Part shown: in pieces, positions 8,554 through 17,164 of the stretch
Numbering within the stretch: the first letter of the stretch is position 1
Layout: every line of letters starts with the position of its first letter
NCBI GenBank assembly: GCA_016124735.1
Contig: WGMZ01000007.1
Span: 178,997 to 242,996, forward strand
Direction of reading: 5' to 3'
From: Bacteroidota bacterium
GTDB lineage: Bacteria > Bacteroidota > Bacteroidia > UBA8524
DNA: 64,000 nucleotides
The notes under the pieces: model-generated
What the model was told of the DNA's origin: nothing
The model's database searches: none
Seen by the model: the letters and a program-made list of their open reading frames with translations, nothing else
Position numbers and translations under genes: made by a program

Positions 8554-9350
8554 TTTTGAAGGTAAAGATGTCTGAAAAGTAAATCGCTTATCTGTCCGAA
8601 ATTCTCTTTTACAATCACTTGTATATTGTTTTCATTGCTGTTATAAGGCAATGTAATGACGTCGCCACCTACACGTTTTCCGTCTTTGCTGTATACCGAA
8701 TAGTGCAACTTGATTTCCCTGTAGTAATTGCGCATTTGCAAATCGATACAGTTTTCGTAATCTGTTTTTATTTCGAACTGGTTAAAGAAGATGACGTAAT
8801 CTACCTCGTATTTGCTGCTAATGTACTCAATGAGTCGTCTATCGTCGAAACCGATATCCATATAGGTTTCGGGGTCTTTTATCTTTTTAGGAGCCGGGTT
8901 TTTTTCCGGATTCAAATGCCCTTTTAATTGCTGAATTCTGCTTTTCTTCTCAGGTTCGGGAGAGGGAATCGCCTTGGGTTGGTAATGCACTGAACCATAA
9001 ATGATGTCCAGATCTTCTTCTCCTTCTTTTTGCTTGCTTAGACCTTTGACCTCATAAAACAGATCGAGATGCTCGGTTACTGTTGCCTCCAGACTTGCAT
9101 TAACTTTATTCCGGACTTGCCCCGGATCGACATGACTTACTTCGCCAATATCATTGTCGGCATCCGAAAAATACATGGATGGATTGAATGGAACCACCAT
9201 GATTCGAATGTAACGAATGGAGTCTTTATTAATGATACTGTCGGGCACATCCAGGGTGCTTTCCTGAGCATGAAGCCTGATGCTTGCCGCACCAGCCAGC
9301 AGGAGAAAAAGGAAAGTTCTTCTAATGCGAGATGAGGTTCCAAATATCAT
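8550..9350 (-). CDS. Secreted protein of unknown function between rseP and hscB
   Basis: 266 residues with a cleavable signal peptide (arginine-rich start, hydrophobic stretch, then IRLHAQES cut site near residue 29). The mature part has a conserved-looking IMVVPFNPSMYFSDADNDIGEVSH segment, a basic proline-rich linker around residues 125-160, and a C-terminal mixed domain (YEVDYVIFFNQFEIKTDYENCIDLQ). I do not recognise a named family or catalytic motif. The start overlaps the 3' end of rseP by 29 bases and the stop overlaps hscB by 4, so it is co-transcribed with both. A periplasmic role linked to envelope stress is only a neighbourhood guess. Confidence 0.75.
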   Translation of the reverse strand: MIFGTSSRIRRTFLFLLLAGAASIRLHAQESTLDVPDSIINKDSIRYIRIMVVPFNPSMYFSDADNDIGEVSHVDPGQVRNKVNASLEATVTEHLDLFYEVKGLSKQKEGEEDLDIIYGSVHYQPKAIPSPEPEKKSRIQQLKGHLNPEKNPAPKKIKDPETYMDIGFDDRRLIEYISSKYEVDYVIFFNQFEIKTDYENCIDLQMRNYYREIKLHYSVYSKDGKRVGGDVITLPYNSNENNIQVIVKENFGQISDLLFRHLYLQK

Positions 9351-10641
9351 TTCCGAATACGAATACCATCAAACTTAGTAAAATAACCATGCCGATAATT
9401 TGTGTAACCTGCATGAATTTATCCCCAAGCGGACGACGAATGATCATTTCAACCACAAGGAAAAGAGCATGACCACCGTCGAGAGCTGGAATCGGTAATA
9501 CGTTCATAAATGCCAAAACCATCGAAAGCAGACCGGTCAATCCCCAAAAATTTTCCCAATCCCATTGCGCACCAAATACAGTTGCCAAAGCAATAGGTCC
9601 CATCAATGATTTGGTTGGATCCACTTCGCCATTAAACACCTTACCGAGGGCCTGAATATTGGTCAGTAAAGAAGTAAAAGCATTATGGGTTCCAATTTCA
9701 ATCGATTGAACAAAACCATGATGTTCGGTTTTAAAGCCGAGGTCATCCATTTTGGCTTTGAATCCAAGAGTGCCGTCTTTTTCTACTTCTACCGGTATAT
9801 TTAAAGTATCGGCACCTCTTTGCACTTCAATCATTACCGTTTTCCCCTTTCTGTAGAATAACAAATCTTTAAACTGGTCGAAATAGTTAGAAGGCCAGTG
9901 GTTTATGCTGATAAAACGGTCGCCATCGTGAAGTCCTGCCTTTTCAGCATTCGAATTTTTAGTAATTGATGCGATATAAAATGTTTGTCGTAGGCCCAAA
10001 AACCGAATCTTTGTGGAGGTGATAATTTTCAATGAAGAATCCGGAAGCGGAATATCAAAGGTTGAATCGCCACGCCGTACCGTATAGACGGCATGGTTCA
10101 CAATATTCGACGGATCCATGATGTCATTAAATCGAACCACAGATTTTCCATTCAAGGCGATAATTTTATCTCCGTCTCTGAATCCCAGGTCATACGCGTA
10201 AGGTGATACTGTAATTCCGTACTTCGCATCTTCGTTCAACAAGTACTTGTCACCGTAATACATAATGCTTCCAGAGTAAATGATTACGCCGAGTATAATG
10301 TTCACAGTAACTCCGGCCAACATCACGATAAGGCGTTGCCAGGCTGGTTTGCTTCTGAATTCCCAAGGCTGAGGATCCGACTTGAGTTGCTCGGTATCCA
10401 TGGATTCATCAATCATCCCCGAAATTTTTACATAGCCACCAAGTGGAAGCCAGCCAATACCGTATTCTGTGTCTCCTTTTTTAAATGAGAACAATTTGAC
10501 TCCCCATGCATCGAAAAAGAGGTAGAATTTTTCCACCTTGATTCCAAAGGCCCTGGCTGCTAAAAAGTGACCGAGTTCATGCAGTGAAATCAGAATTGAA
10601 AGTGCGAGGATCAACTGCCCCGCCATGATTAATGTATTCAT
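9322..10641 (-). CDS. rseP: RseP-type site-2 intramembrane zinc protease
   Basis: 439 residues. The metalloprotease motif HELGH lies in the first membrane helix (ISLHELGHFLAARAFGIKVEKFYLFF), PDZ-like regions occupy about residues 125-290 (two GxRDGDKIIALNG / GLHDGDRFISINH type turns), and the third zinc ligand motif is in PIPALDGGHALF near the C-terminus. The family cleaves anti-sigma factors and leftover signal peptides inside the membrane. The usual dxr neighbour is absent. A TATACTTG element about 30 nt upstream is a weak -7 candidate. The 3' end overlaps the next gene by 29 bases. Confidence 0.95.
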   Translation of the reverse strand: MNTLIMAGQLILALSILISLHELGHFLAARAFGIKVEKFYLFFDAWGVKLFSFKKGDTEYGIGWLPLGGYVKISGMIDESMDTEQLKSDPQPWEFRSKPAWQRLIVMLAGVTVNIILGVIIYSGSIMYYGDKYLLNEDAKYGITVSPYAYDLGFRDGDKIIALNGKSVVRFNDIMDPSNIVNHAVYTVRRGDSTFDIPLPDSSLKIITSTKIRFLGLRQTFYIASITKNSNAEKAGLHDGDRFISINHWPSNYFDQFKDLLFYRKGKTVMIEVQRGADTLNIPVEVEKDGTLGFKAKMDDLGFKTEHHGFVQSIEIGTHNAFTSLLTNIQALGKVFNGEVDPTKSLMGPIALATVFGAQWDWENFWGLTGLLSMVLAFMNVLPIPALDGGHALFLVVEMIIRRPLGDKFMQVTQIIGMVILLSLMVFVFGNDIWNLISH

Positions 10642-10695
10642 TCAGAATTAGGAAATAAGCTTGCAAGTATAGTCTGCAAAGAGGGGAATATCAAT

Positions 10696-11172
10696 TTAAG
10701 CGTCAAGGAAAGAAGCATACATCCAAACCAATTTTTCCTGTTCGCGGATATAATCGCTCATCAAAGCGTTGGTTCCCTCATCTTCCAGTTCGGCAGACAA
10801 ACGAAGTAAATGTCTTTGTTTTTCAATTACAATTTGAAATGAATTGACGATGGATTTGACACATTCTTTCCCGTCGCTGGTGTTCTTATTGGCATGGATG
10901 GAGGACGTTTTCAAATAATCTTCGTACGCATGCATGGGCGTATATCCGAGGGTTAAAACACGTTCTGCAATCTCATCTATCTTCAAAACCAAATTATTGT
11001 ATAATTCTTCAAATTTGACATGAAGCTCGAAGAATTTATCCCCTTTAATATTCCAGTGATAGCCACGAACATTCATGTAAAACAATTGGTAATTGGCAAG
11101 TAAATCGTTCAGCCCTTCAGCCAGCCCATGGGCTTTTTCAGGATTTAACCCGATTAAGTTTGTATTGTCCAT
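10696..11172 (-). CDS. dps: Dps-type ferritin / DNA-protection protein
   Basis: 158 residues of the Dps family: LNDLLANYQLFYMNVRGYHWNIKGDKFFELHVKFEELYNNLVLKIDEIAERV carries the intersubunit ferroxidase ligands (His in GYHWN, His in ELHVKFEE, Asp and Glu in KIDEIAE). Dps dodecamers oxidise Fe(II) with peroxide and store it, protecting DNA. There is no Lys-rich N-terminal tail, so direct DNA binding is uncertain. An 8-bp perfect inverted repeat begins 1 base upstream of the start codon (11174-11198) and overlaps the end of the upstream Nudix gene; it could be an operator. Confidence 0.95.
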   Translation of the reverse strand: MDNTNLIGLNPEKAHGLAEGLNDLLANYQLFYMNVRGYHWNIKGDKFFELHVKFEELYNNLVLKIDEIAERVLTLGYTPMHAYEDYLKTSSIHANKNTSDGKECVKSIVNSFQIVIEKQRHLLRLSAELEDEGTNALMSDYIREQEKLVWMYASFLDA

Positions 11173-11173
11173 A

Positions 11174-11198
11174 AATCAATCTATTAAATCGATTGATT
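11174..11198. promoter_or_regulatory. Inverted repeat at the dps start, possible operator
   Basis: Arms aatcaatc (11174-11181) and gattgatt (11191-11198), perfect 8 bp, 9-nt spacer. It lies just before the dps start codon and includes the Nudix stop codon (11184-11186). Confidence 0.4.
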
Positions 11199-11774
11199 AA
11201 GGTGCAAAGACCCTTCCAATTGCATGACGCGATACCGCAGAACTGCGGCCACTGTCAGGCTGTCGGTGATTTCTGACGAGTTGACGCGTTCTATCAATTC
11301 TTCCATGGAAATCTTGCGGATTTCAAGCGATTCATTTTCTTCCGGAGCACTTTCTCCAAACGTTAAATCACGCGCCAGAAAAATATAAGCCTCTTCGTTA
11401 GTGGCACTATTGCTCAATTGCATTTTTTGAATCAATTGCCAGCTGGCAGCTTCAATACCTGTTTCCTCTTTTAATTCCCGCTTGGCCGATTCCAAAGGAT
11501 CGACCTCGTAGGAACCTCCACCTTCAGGAATTTCCCAGGTATATGTATCAATAGGAAAACGGTATTGTCCGACGAGATAGGTATTGCCCTCCTCATCTAA
11601 GGGCAATACACCAATGGCCAGGTTTTTAAATCGGGTTACACCATAAATTCCTGGATTTCCTGCCGGATTGGTTACCTCATGCAATTCAACCTGAATCCAT
11701 GGCGTATCCAGCTTTATTTCTTTACGATTTGATTTCCAGGGGTTCTCCTGGACAGGAAGGAGCGGAAGGGGCAT
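11184..11774 (-). CDS. Nudix hydrolase (ADP-ribose pyrophosphatase-like)
   Basis: I place the start at ATG 11774, giving 196 residues (MPLPLLPVQENPWKS...), because family members begin just before the NPWK motif. The frame stays open to 12134, but that part runs antisense through the pdxH start. A TACCTTTG box ends 3 nt before ATG 11774. The Nudix box is GGGSYEVDPLESAKRELKEE plus TGI; there is one more residue than the strict consensus between the first Glu and RE, a form I associate with Bacteroidota members. The TWEIPEGG segment before it fits ADP-ribose or nucleoside diphosphate-sugar hydrolases. Its stop is 11 bases from the dps start on the same strand. Confidence 0.88.
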   Translation of the reverse strand: MPLPLLPVQENPWKSNRKEIKLDTPWIQVELHEVTNPAGNPGIYGVTRFKNLAIGVLPLDEEGNTYLVGQYRFPIDTYTWEIPEGGGSYEVDPLESAKRELKEETGIEAASWQLIQKMQLSNSATNEEAYIFLARDLTFGESAPEENESLEIRKISMEELIERVNSSEITDSLTVAAVLRYRVMQLEGSLHLNQSI

Positions 11775-11777
11775 ATA

Positions 11778-11785
11778 CAAAGGTA
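11778..11785 (-). promoter_or_regulatory. TAnnTTTG box 3 nt before the Nudix start
   Basis: TACCTTTG then TAT then ATG 11774 on the minus strand. Such spacing predicts a leaderless or nearly leaderless transcript. The box supports the shortened start. Confidence 0.55.
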
Positions 11786-11947
11786 AGCGACCCGGGGTGG
11801 AATAGGAGAGTTCAAAGAAATAAGAATTCGGGACCATATCGGATTTTGCCGAGATCGTACTATTTATAAAAGGTTGATCTGCGATATTGAGCTCCTGATG
11901 ATTTTGGACTTTTAGGATGAAGTACCGTAAAAATTGATGAGGTGTTT

Positions 11948-11955
11948 TACTTTTG
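11948..11955 (+). promoter_or_regulatory. TAnnTTTG box 5 nt before pdxH
   Basis: TACTTTTG, then TCACA, then ATG 11961. Predicts a leaderless mRNA. Confidence 0.6.
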
Positions 11956-11960
11956 TCACA

Positions 11961-12599
11961 ATGAATATTGCCGATATCCGACAAGAATATAAATTGGCTG
12001 AGCTCAATGAATCTCAAGCCCCTGCAAATCCGGTAACATTTTTCGAAAAATGGTTTGAGCATGCCTTGCACGGTAAGGTAAATGAGCCAAATGCGATGTG
12101 CTTGAGTACAGTGGGCGATGGAAGGCAGCCACATTCGCGAATCGTTTTGTTAAAGGGAATAAGCAAAGGAGGCTTTGAATTTTACACAAACTACCACAGT
12201 CATAAAGGGCAGGCATTGGTGGTTAATCCGCATTGTGCCCTAAACTTCTTTTGGCCTGAATTAGAACGGCAAGTACGTATTACAGGTAAGGTTCAAAAAT
12301 TAACGGATGCTGAATCGGATGCATATTTTGCTTCACGTCCTCGAGCTAGCCAGATTGGTGCCTGGGTGAGCCAGCAAAGCGAAGTCATTGCAAGCAGAAA
12401 AGAGTTGGATGAGCAAATGGCGCAAACGGAGAAAAATTTTGAAGGGAAAGAAGTTATGCGCCCACATTATTGGGGTGGCTTCCGTGTAATGCCTTCAGAA
12501 ATAGAATTTTGGCAGGGGAGACCGAATCGTCTGCACGACCGTTTATGCTATACAAAAACCAGTGAGGACGCCTGGAAATTGGAACGGCTTTCTCCATGA
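11961..12599 (+). CDS. pdxH: Pyridoxine/pyridoxamine 5'-phosphate oxidase
   Basis: 212 residues from ATG 11961 (MNIADIRQEYKLAELNE); an earlier in-frame ATG at 11934 lies before the -7 box and is unlikely. Family motifs are intact: FYTNYHSHKGQ, the FMN-binding RIVLLKG segment, SRPRASQIGAWVSQQSEVI and the C-terminal PHYWGGFRVMPSEIEFWQGRPNRLHDR with the RLH substrate contact. It oxidises PNP or PMP to PLP with FMN and oxygen. The C-terminus ends WKLERLSP, as usual for the family. Confidence 0.97.
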   Translation: MNIADIRQEYKLAELNESQAPANPVTFFEKWFEHALHGKVNEPNAMCLSTVGDGRQPHSRIVLLKGISKGGFEFYTNYHSHKGQALVVNPHCALNFFWPELERQVRITGKVQKLTDAESDAYFASRPRASQIGAWVSQQSEVIASRKELDEQMAQTEKNFEGKEVMRPHYWGGFRVMPSEIEFWQGRPNRLHDRLCYTKTSEDAWKLERLSP

Positions 12600-12647
12600 G
12601 AAATTAAATTTTCGTTAAAACGCGTAACATTGCAAAAAAATAATCAG

Positions 12648-13463
12648 ATGAATCATCAGCTTTTAAAAGGAAAAAGAGGAATCATTTTCGGCGCTTTAAA
12701 TTCCAGCTCTATTGCCTGGCATGTAGCTGAAAAATGTCATGAAGCCGGAGCAAGTTTTGTTCTGACCAATGCGCCCATTGCCTTAAGAATGGGTGAAATC
12801 AACGGACTTGCTGAAAAATGCAATGCGCAAATTATCCCTGCTGATGTTACATCTGAGTCGGATATGGAAAATCTGATTGATCAATCCATGGAGATTTTGG
12901 GAGGAAAGATTGATTTCATTCTTCACTCGGTGGGAATGTCACTCAACGTGCGCAAAGGAAAACCCTATACCGACCTGAATTACGATTTCATGCATAAGAC
13001 CCTGGATATTTCAGCCATATCTTTCCACCGCCTGATGCAGATTTGCTACAAGAAAGACGCTGTTAGTGAGTGGGGCTCTATTGTTGGCCTGACTTATATC
13101 GCTGCCCAGCGAACTTTTCCTGATTACAGTGAAATGGCAGAGGCCAAGTCACTTTTAGAAAGTATAGCCAGAAGTTTTGGATACCATTATGGTGTGCGTA
13201 ATAAAGTGCGTGTAAACACGATTTCCCAGTCGCCAACTATGACTACCGCGGGCTCAGGAGTGAGTGGATTTGATGCCTTTTTCAATTATGCCGAATCTCT
13301 TTCTCCGCTTGGAAATGCACCGGCAGAAGCCTGTGCGGATTATTGTGTGGCCATGTTCTCAGACCTTACACGCTATGTGACACAACAAAACCTGTTTCAC
13401 GACGGAGGATTCTCCAGCACTGGAGTGTCTACCGAAGTCATGGCCAAATTTGCCTCCGAATAA
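12648..13463 (+). CDS. fabI: Enoyl-ACP reductase FabI
   Basis: 271 residues from ATG 12648 (MNHQLLKGKRGIIFGALN); the TTG at 12630 is in frame but six codons earlier. SDR fold with the divergent FabI nucleotide motif GALNSSSIAWHVA and the catalytic Tyr-x6-Lys in PDYSEMAEAK. FabI does the final reduction of each fatty acid elongation cycle and is the triclosan/isoniazid-class target. The sequence around the active site (YIAAQRTFPDYSEMAEAKSLL) differs somewhat from E. coli but keeps the key residues. It ends 27 bases before the acyltransferase gene, which has its own -7 box. Confidence 0.93.
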   Translation: MNHQLLKGKRGIIFGALNSSSIAWHVAEKCHEAGASFVLTNAPIALRMGEINGLAEKCNAQIIPADVTSESDMENLIDQSMEILGGKIDFILHSVGMSLNVRKGKPYTDLNYDFMHKTLDISAISFHRLMQICYKKDAVSEWGSIVGLTYIAAQRTFPDYSEMAEAKSLLESIARSFGYHYGVRNKVRVNTISQSPTMTTAGSGVSGFDAFFNYAESLSPLGNAPAEACADYCVAMFSDLTRYVTQQNLFHDGGFSSTGVSTEVMAKFASE

Positions 13464-13477
13464 TTCTCAGCATTATC

Positions 13478-13485
13478 TAAATTTG
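13478..13485 (+). promoter_or_regulatory. TAnnTTTG box 5 nt before the acyltransferase gene
   Basis: TAAATTTG, then ATTGC, then ATG 13491. Predicts a leaderless mRNA. Confidence 0.55.
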
Positions 13486-13490
13486 ATTGC

Positions 13491-14420
13491 ATGCAGCCAA
13501 TCATCCCGCCTGTTGATAAAGCCCTGTTGCTTTCAGAGCTTACAAAAGACCGTTATGTACGTGAAGCAAATTTCGGGTCCAATCAAATATTCATTGTCAA
13601 TCATCACAATGCCCCAAATGTTCTTCGGGAAATTGGACGCTTGCGCGAACTAACTTTTCGGGCAGCCGGTGGTGGGACGGGACAGGAACTGGATCTGGAT
13701 AGCTTCGATACAAAGGAAAATGGCTACGAGCAACTATTGGTCTGGGATCCTGAGGACAAAGCGATTGTTGGTGGTTACCGTTATATCGACTGCAAGAACG
13801 TGGTGAACGAGAAGGGTGAGGTTGAACTCGCAACCACCGAATTATTTAACTTCTCCCCAAAGTTTATCGAAGAATACCTGCCTTATACCATTGAGTTAGG
13901 TCGCTCCTTTGTCCAGCCTTCCTATCAGCCGAGTGTTGGAAACAGGAGGGGCTTATTCTCACTGGATAATTTATGGGATGGACTCGGGGCACTGGTGGTG
14001 AATTATCCGGATGTGAAGTATTTCTTTGGAAAGATTACCATGTATCCTTCATTTCATGCCCAAAGTCGTGATTTAATCCATTTCTTTATGAATCATTATT
14101 TCCCGGATAAGGATAATCTCATAGTGCCTATTGAACCCCTGAATTATAAAACGGATACGAGCAATTTTGAAGGAATCTTCGATGGATTGGATTATAAAGA
14201 AGGGCACAAAGTTTTAAACCAATTTGTGCGCAAGCATGGAGAGAACATTCCGCCTTTGGTGAATGCCTATATGAATCTTTCTTTAACAATGAAAAATTTT
14301 GGAACGGCAATCAATCATCATTTTGGAGAAGTGGAAGAAACCGGAATCCTGGTAAGCATTGCCGATATTTACGAAAGTAAAAAAGAACGGCATGTAGCTA
14401 CTTATTTAGCGCAGGTCTAA
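13491..14420 (+). CDS. GlsB/OlsB-like N-acyltransferase (GNAT fold)
   Basis: 309 residues with LRELTFRAAGGGTGQELDLDSFD, then YEQLLVWDPEDKAIVGGYRY and an ELGRSFVQPSYQ segment, the pattern of the OlsB/hemolysin-like acyltransferases (Acetyltransf_5). Characterised relatives add a fatty acyl chain to the amino group of ornithine or glycine (OlsB, and GlsB of Bacteroides). Bacteroidota make glycine and ornithine lipids, so an aminolipid function is plausible, but no second acyltransferase of GlsA type is adjacent. It follows fabI, which fits lipid synthesis. The stop shares CTAA (14417-14420) with the convergent DUF58 gene. Confidence 0.8.
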   Translation: MQPIIPPVDKALLLSELTKDRYVREANFGSNQIFIVNHHNAPNVLREIGRLRELTFRAAGGGTGQELDLDSFDTKENGYEQLLVWDPEDKAIVGGYRYIDCKNVVNEKGEVELATTELFNFSPKFIEEYLPYTIELGRSFVQPSYQPSVGNRRGLFSLDNLWDGLGALVVNYPDVKYFFGKITMYPSFHAQSRDLIHFFMNHYFPDKDNLIVPIEPLNYKTDTSNFEGIFDGLDYKEGHKVLNQFVRKHGENIPPLVNAYMNLSLTMKNFGTAINHHFGEVEETGILVSIADIYESKKERHVATYLAQV

Positions 14421-15325
14421 TGCATTTTGGACCGCTTGATCAGAAACTGCAGAAGGATTTGATTGAAATCGACCCCCGCATCTACTTCCACCCAATCGAT
14501 TTTATATTGAGCAGATTTGTTCTTTACCTCATTCCGAAAAGCATTCTGTGCTTCGAGGTAGGAAGCCCTGACCTCAGATGGCATTACTTTCATTTGCTGC
14601 CCGGTTTCAGGATCTGTAAATAAATAGGGGCGGTTTTGAAATTGAAAATCTTCTTCCTTTTCTCTGTCCTGCACATGAAAAACCACTACCTCATGCTTGT
14701 TAAATTTCAGGTGCTGTAAGCTGCTGAAAAGTCGATCCGTTTCCTCGTGGGTATCCATCAGGTCACTGAAAAGAATGACCAATGAACGGCGATGAATTTT
14801 TTCGGCCAGAATATCCAAAGCCTCAGATAGTCGCGTGATTTTCTGTTCAGGAGCAATTTGGAGTCGAGACTCAATTTGCTGCAGCAGCATATGGTAATGA
14901 CTCGAAGAAGAACGCACCTCACTTTGCCACTCAATGCAATCAGAAACAAAGCTGATCCCAAAGGCATCTCGCTGGCGCCGCATCATGTTCATCAAAGCCG
15001 CTGCAGCCAGTCCTGAAAATTTAATTTTATTCCAGGAATTTTCGGGATAATACATCGAACTGCTCGTATCGATTACCAAGTTGCAGCGAAGGTTGGTTTC
15101 TTCCTCAAATCGCTTCACAAATAGCTTTTCTGTCCTCGCAAACAGCTTCCAATCGATATGGCGCGTAGATTCTCCTTTGTTATACAAGCGATGTTCTGCA
15201 AACTCCACAGAGAATCCATGAAAGGGACTTTTATGCAGTCCTGTGATAAAACCCTCCACCACCTGACGGGCAAGCAGTTCAAAGTTTCCTAATTGTTCAA
15301 GTTCTTCTCTGGGGATTTGATTCAT
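14417..15325 (-). CDS. DUF58 domain protein (vWA-like)
   Basis: 302 residues. The N-terminal FHGFSVEFAEHRLYNKGESTRHIDWKLFARTEKLFVKRFEEETN is the DUF58 signature; the C-terminal part carries a von Willebrand A-like MIDAS region (LVIDTSSSMYYP with DxSxS, then FSDLMD). Family members usually sit next to a MoxR ATPase and take part in complex assembly or aerotolerance operons (BatA-type). No moxR gene is adjacent here; the upstream neighbour is trxA, separated by a terminator. The partner ATPase, if any, is outside the window. Confidence 0.92.
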   Translation of the reverse strand: MNQIPREELEQLGNFELLARQVVEGFITGLHKSPFHGFSVEFAEHRLYNKGESTRHIDWKLFARTEKLFVKRFEEETNLRCNLVIDTSSSMYYPENSWNKIKFSGLAAAALMNMMRRQRDAFGISFVSDCIEWQSEVRSSSSHYHMLLQQIESRLQIAPEQKITRLSEALDILAEKIHRRSLVILFSDLMDTHEETDRLFSSLQHLKFNKHEVVVFHVQDREKEEDFQFQNRPYLFTDPETGQQMKVMPSEVRASYLEAQNAFRNEVKNKSAQYKIDWVEVDAGVDFNQILLQFLIKRSKMH

Positions 15326-15330
15326 AAGGT

Positions 15331-15356
15331 AAAAAAAATCCCGCGTTTGCGGGATT
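15331..15356 (-). terminator. Terminator downstream of trxA (minus strand)
   Basis: Stem aatcccgc (15337-15344) with gcgggatt (15349-15356), 4-nt loop, and eight A residues on the plus strand (15331-15338) that read as a U run on the minus strand. It separates trxA from the DUF58 gene. Confidence 0.85.
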
Positions 15357-15373
15357 GATATTTTTTACAGCTA

Positions 15374-15694
15374 TTAGCTAAGTTGAGCTTCCAGTTTGGA
15401 TGCCAATGTTCCTTTAGGAACAGCACCTACCTGACGGTCTACTACCTCTCCACCTTTAAAGTAAAGGAGGGCAGGGATGCTGCGAATTCCATATTTGATC
15501 GTCACTTCGGGATTCTCGTCTACGTTCAGTTTGGCAATAACGGCCTTGCCCTCATATTCTCCTGCCATTTCCTCTACGATGGGTCCAACCATGCGGCATG
15601 GTCCGCACCATTCTGCCCAAAAATCAATAAGTACCGGTTTGTCTGATTTGAGCACAAGCTCCTCGAAGTTGCCGTCTGTTACTTCAATTGTCAT
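15374..15694 (-). CDS. trxA: Thioredoxin
   Basis: 106 residues, the standard size, with the WCGPC active site ([20 protein letters not shown]), the cis-Pro segment ([15 protein letters not shown]) and the [16 protein letters not shown]-terminal helix. General cytoplasmic disulfide reductase. It is monocistronic: a TAGATTTG box lies 22 nt upstream and a strong terminator follows. Confidence 0.97.
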   Translation of the reverse strand: MTIEVTDGNFEELVLKSDKPVLIDFWAEWCGPCRMVGPIVEEMAGEYEGKAVIAKLNVDENPEVTIKYGIRSIPALLYFKGGEVVDRQVGAVPKGTLASKLEAQLS

Positions 15695-15716
15695 AATATT
15701 AAATTGCGTTAAATTT

Positions 15717-15724
15717 CAAATCTA
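15717..15724 (-). promoter_or_regulatory. TAnnTTTG box upstream of trxA
   Basis: TAGATTTG on the minus strand, 22 nt before ATG 15694. Confidence 0.6.
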
Positions 15725-15787
15725 TAAATCCTTTCAAAAAGTAAGCCAGATGAGATATCCACGTTTCCACGCTTCGATAGATGACAT

Positions 15788-16279
15788 ATGACAGCAAAAG
15801 AATTAATAGCATCACTGAATTTAAGTGCCCACGTTGAAGGGGGCGCCTTTCGCGAAACATACAGAAGTGCTCAGGTGCTTTACCCGGAGGGTTATCCTGG
15901 AGTACGGTCCGCCGCGACAGCAATTTATTTTTTATTGCAGGAGGGAGAATTTTCGGCATTCCATAGAATTTTAAGCGACGAAATGTGGCATCATTATACG
16001 GGAGATCCTTTGCATATATATGAAATCGACAGAAATGGAAAATTGATTATACATAAACTGGGAAAAAATCTGGATGACGGTGAAAAATTCCAGCTTGTGA
16101 TTCCTGGAGGAAGTTGGTTTGCATCCCGATGTGAAAAGCCTGGAGGCCACACACTGGCTGGTTGCACCGTAGCTCCGGGATTTGATTTTAAGGATTTTGA
16201 ACTTGCCGATAGAGCACAATTGATTCAATTATTTCCAGAACATGCAGAGCTGATAAATAGCATGACCTACCCTCAATAA
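15788..16279 (+). CDS. DUF985 cupin protein
   Basis: 163 residues with the DUF985 (cupin_5) layout: LNLSAHVEGGAFRETYRS, then AATAIYFLLQEGEFSAFHRILSDEMWHHYTGDPLHIYEI, then GGSWFASRC and GCTVAPGFDFKDFELADR. The FHR...DEMWH segment provides the candidate ligands of the cupin pocket. Yeast YML079w is a structural relative; the substrate is unknown, with sugar or nucleotide derivatives suggested for the family. The last 7 bases overlap the stop of the convergent nucleoside phosphorylase gene. Confidence 0.88.
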   Translation: MTAKELIASLNLSAHVEGGAFRETYRSAQVLYPEGYPGVRSAATAIYFLLQEGEFSAFHRILSDEMWHHYTGDPLHIYEIDRNGKLIIHKLGKNLDDGEKFQLVIPGGSWFASRCEKPGGHTLAGCTVAPGFDFKDFELADRAQLIQLFPEHAELINSMTYPQ

Positions 16280-17124
16280 ATGCAAAATAAATCGAGGGCC
16301 GCTTGAATCATTTTTAGAACCGTTTTTTCGGGGGTTTCGCTGAACCGCCCGCTTGCACGATTTGCCAGGATGGCATGAATCGACAATGCCGGGATTTGAT
16401 AAAAATTTGCCAGATGATAAATGGCAGCAGTCTCCATTTCCAAATTATCGATTCCCGCCCGGTGAAGCGTTTCCCAATGCATACTGGGATCAATCTCCTC
16501 ATTAAGAAATCTTCCCTGTGGTCGATAAAATCCATTCGCAGTCAGTGTATGTACAGGAGGGAAATGCTCCTTTGTCATTTCAAACAAAAGGGAGTGAGCC
16601 TTCGTGTGATATGGAGTATTTCTCAACGAAGGCCAGGCTACCTGTTCCATAAATTCCCCGGCTTTTGATTTTTCGTTTGCTCCATAAAACCAGGCCAGCC
16701 CATCCAATCCGATAGCGCTTTCAGAAACCACTATAGAATCCACTTCAATACGTGGGTTGACAGAGCCAGAGGTTCCAAGCCGAATCAGTTTTATGTCTTT
16801 CTTTTGTTTGTAGGGAAGCCGGGTTTTCAGATCAATGCTTTGCAATACCTGCAATTCATTCAGCACAATATCAATATTATCTCCTCCGATTCCGGTGGAA
16901 AGTACACCAACTGATTGTCCCCTAAGCGTACCGAAATGACTAACGAACTCTCTTTTTGCATTTTTACGGCTGATGGAATCAAAGAAAGCAGAAACCAGGG
17001 GAACCCTTTCCGGGTCGCCCACCAGAAAAAGAATAGGGGGTAATTCTTCCGGAAGAATGCCCAAATGATACATGCTTCCATCCGAATTTAAAATAAGCTC
17101 ACTTTTCGGTATTTGCTCGTCCAT
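16273..17124 (-). CDS. Nucleoside phosphorylase (uridine phosphorylase-like)
   Basis: 283 residues of the PNP/UDP phosphorylase superfamily: the phosphate-binding GDPERV near residue 37, VLSTGIGGDNIDIVLNEL, the IRLGTSGSVNP strand, and the nucleoside-binding NLEMETAAIYHLA motif containing the conserved MET. It cleaves a nucleoside with phosphate to base plus ribose-1-phosphate; the overall pattern is closest to uridine phosphorylase, but the base preference cannot be decided by eye. It is divergent from the universal stress protein gene with 40 bases between starts. Confidence 0.88.
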   Translation of the reverse strand: MDEQIPKSELILNSDGSMYHLGILPEELPPILFLVGDPERVPLVSAFFDSISRKNAKREFVSHFGTLRGQSVGVLSTGIGGDNIDIVLNELQVLQSIDLKTRLPYKQKKDIKLIRLGTSGSVNPRIEVDSIVVSESAIGLDGLAWFYGANEKSKAGEFMEQVAWPSLRNTPYHTKAHSLLFEMTKEHFPPVHTLTANGFYRPQGRFLNEEIDPSMHWETLHRAGIDNLEMETAAIYHLANFYQIPALSIHAILANRASGRFSETPEKTVLKMIQAALDLFCIY

Positions 17125-17134
17125 GCAGAATCCC

Positions 17135-17142
17135 TATTTTTG
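17135..17142 (+). promoter_or_regulatory. TAnnTTTG box upstream of the first universal stress gene
   Basis: TATTTTTG, 22 nt before ATG 17165. Confidence 0.55.
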
Positions 17143-17164
17143 AGCCACGAAAATCTTACAATCC

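Noticed and set aside
11775..12134. 120-residue N-terminal extension of the Nudix protein
   Set aside because: It runs antisense through the pdxH start and promoter, and family members begin near the NPWK motif; a -7 box supports the shorter start.
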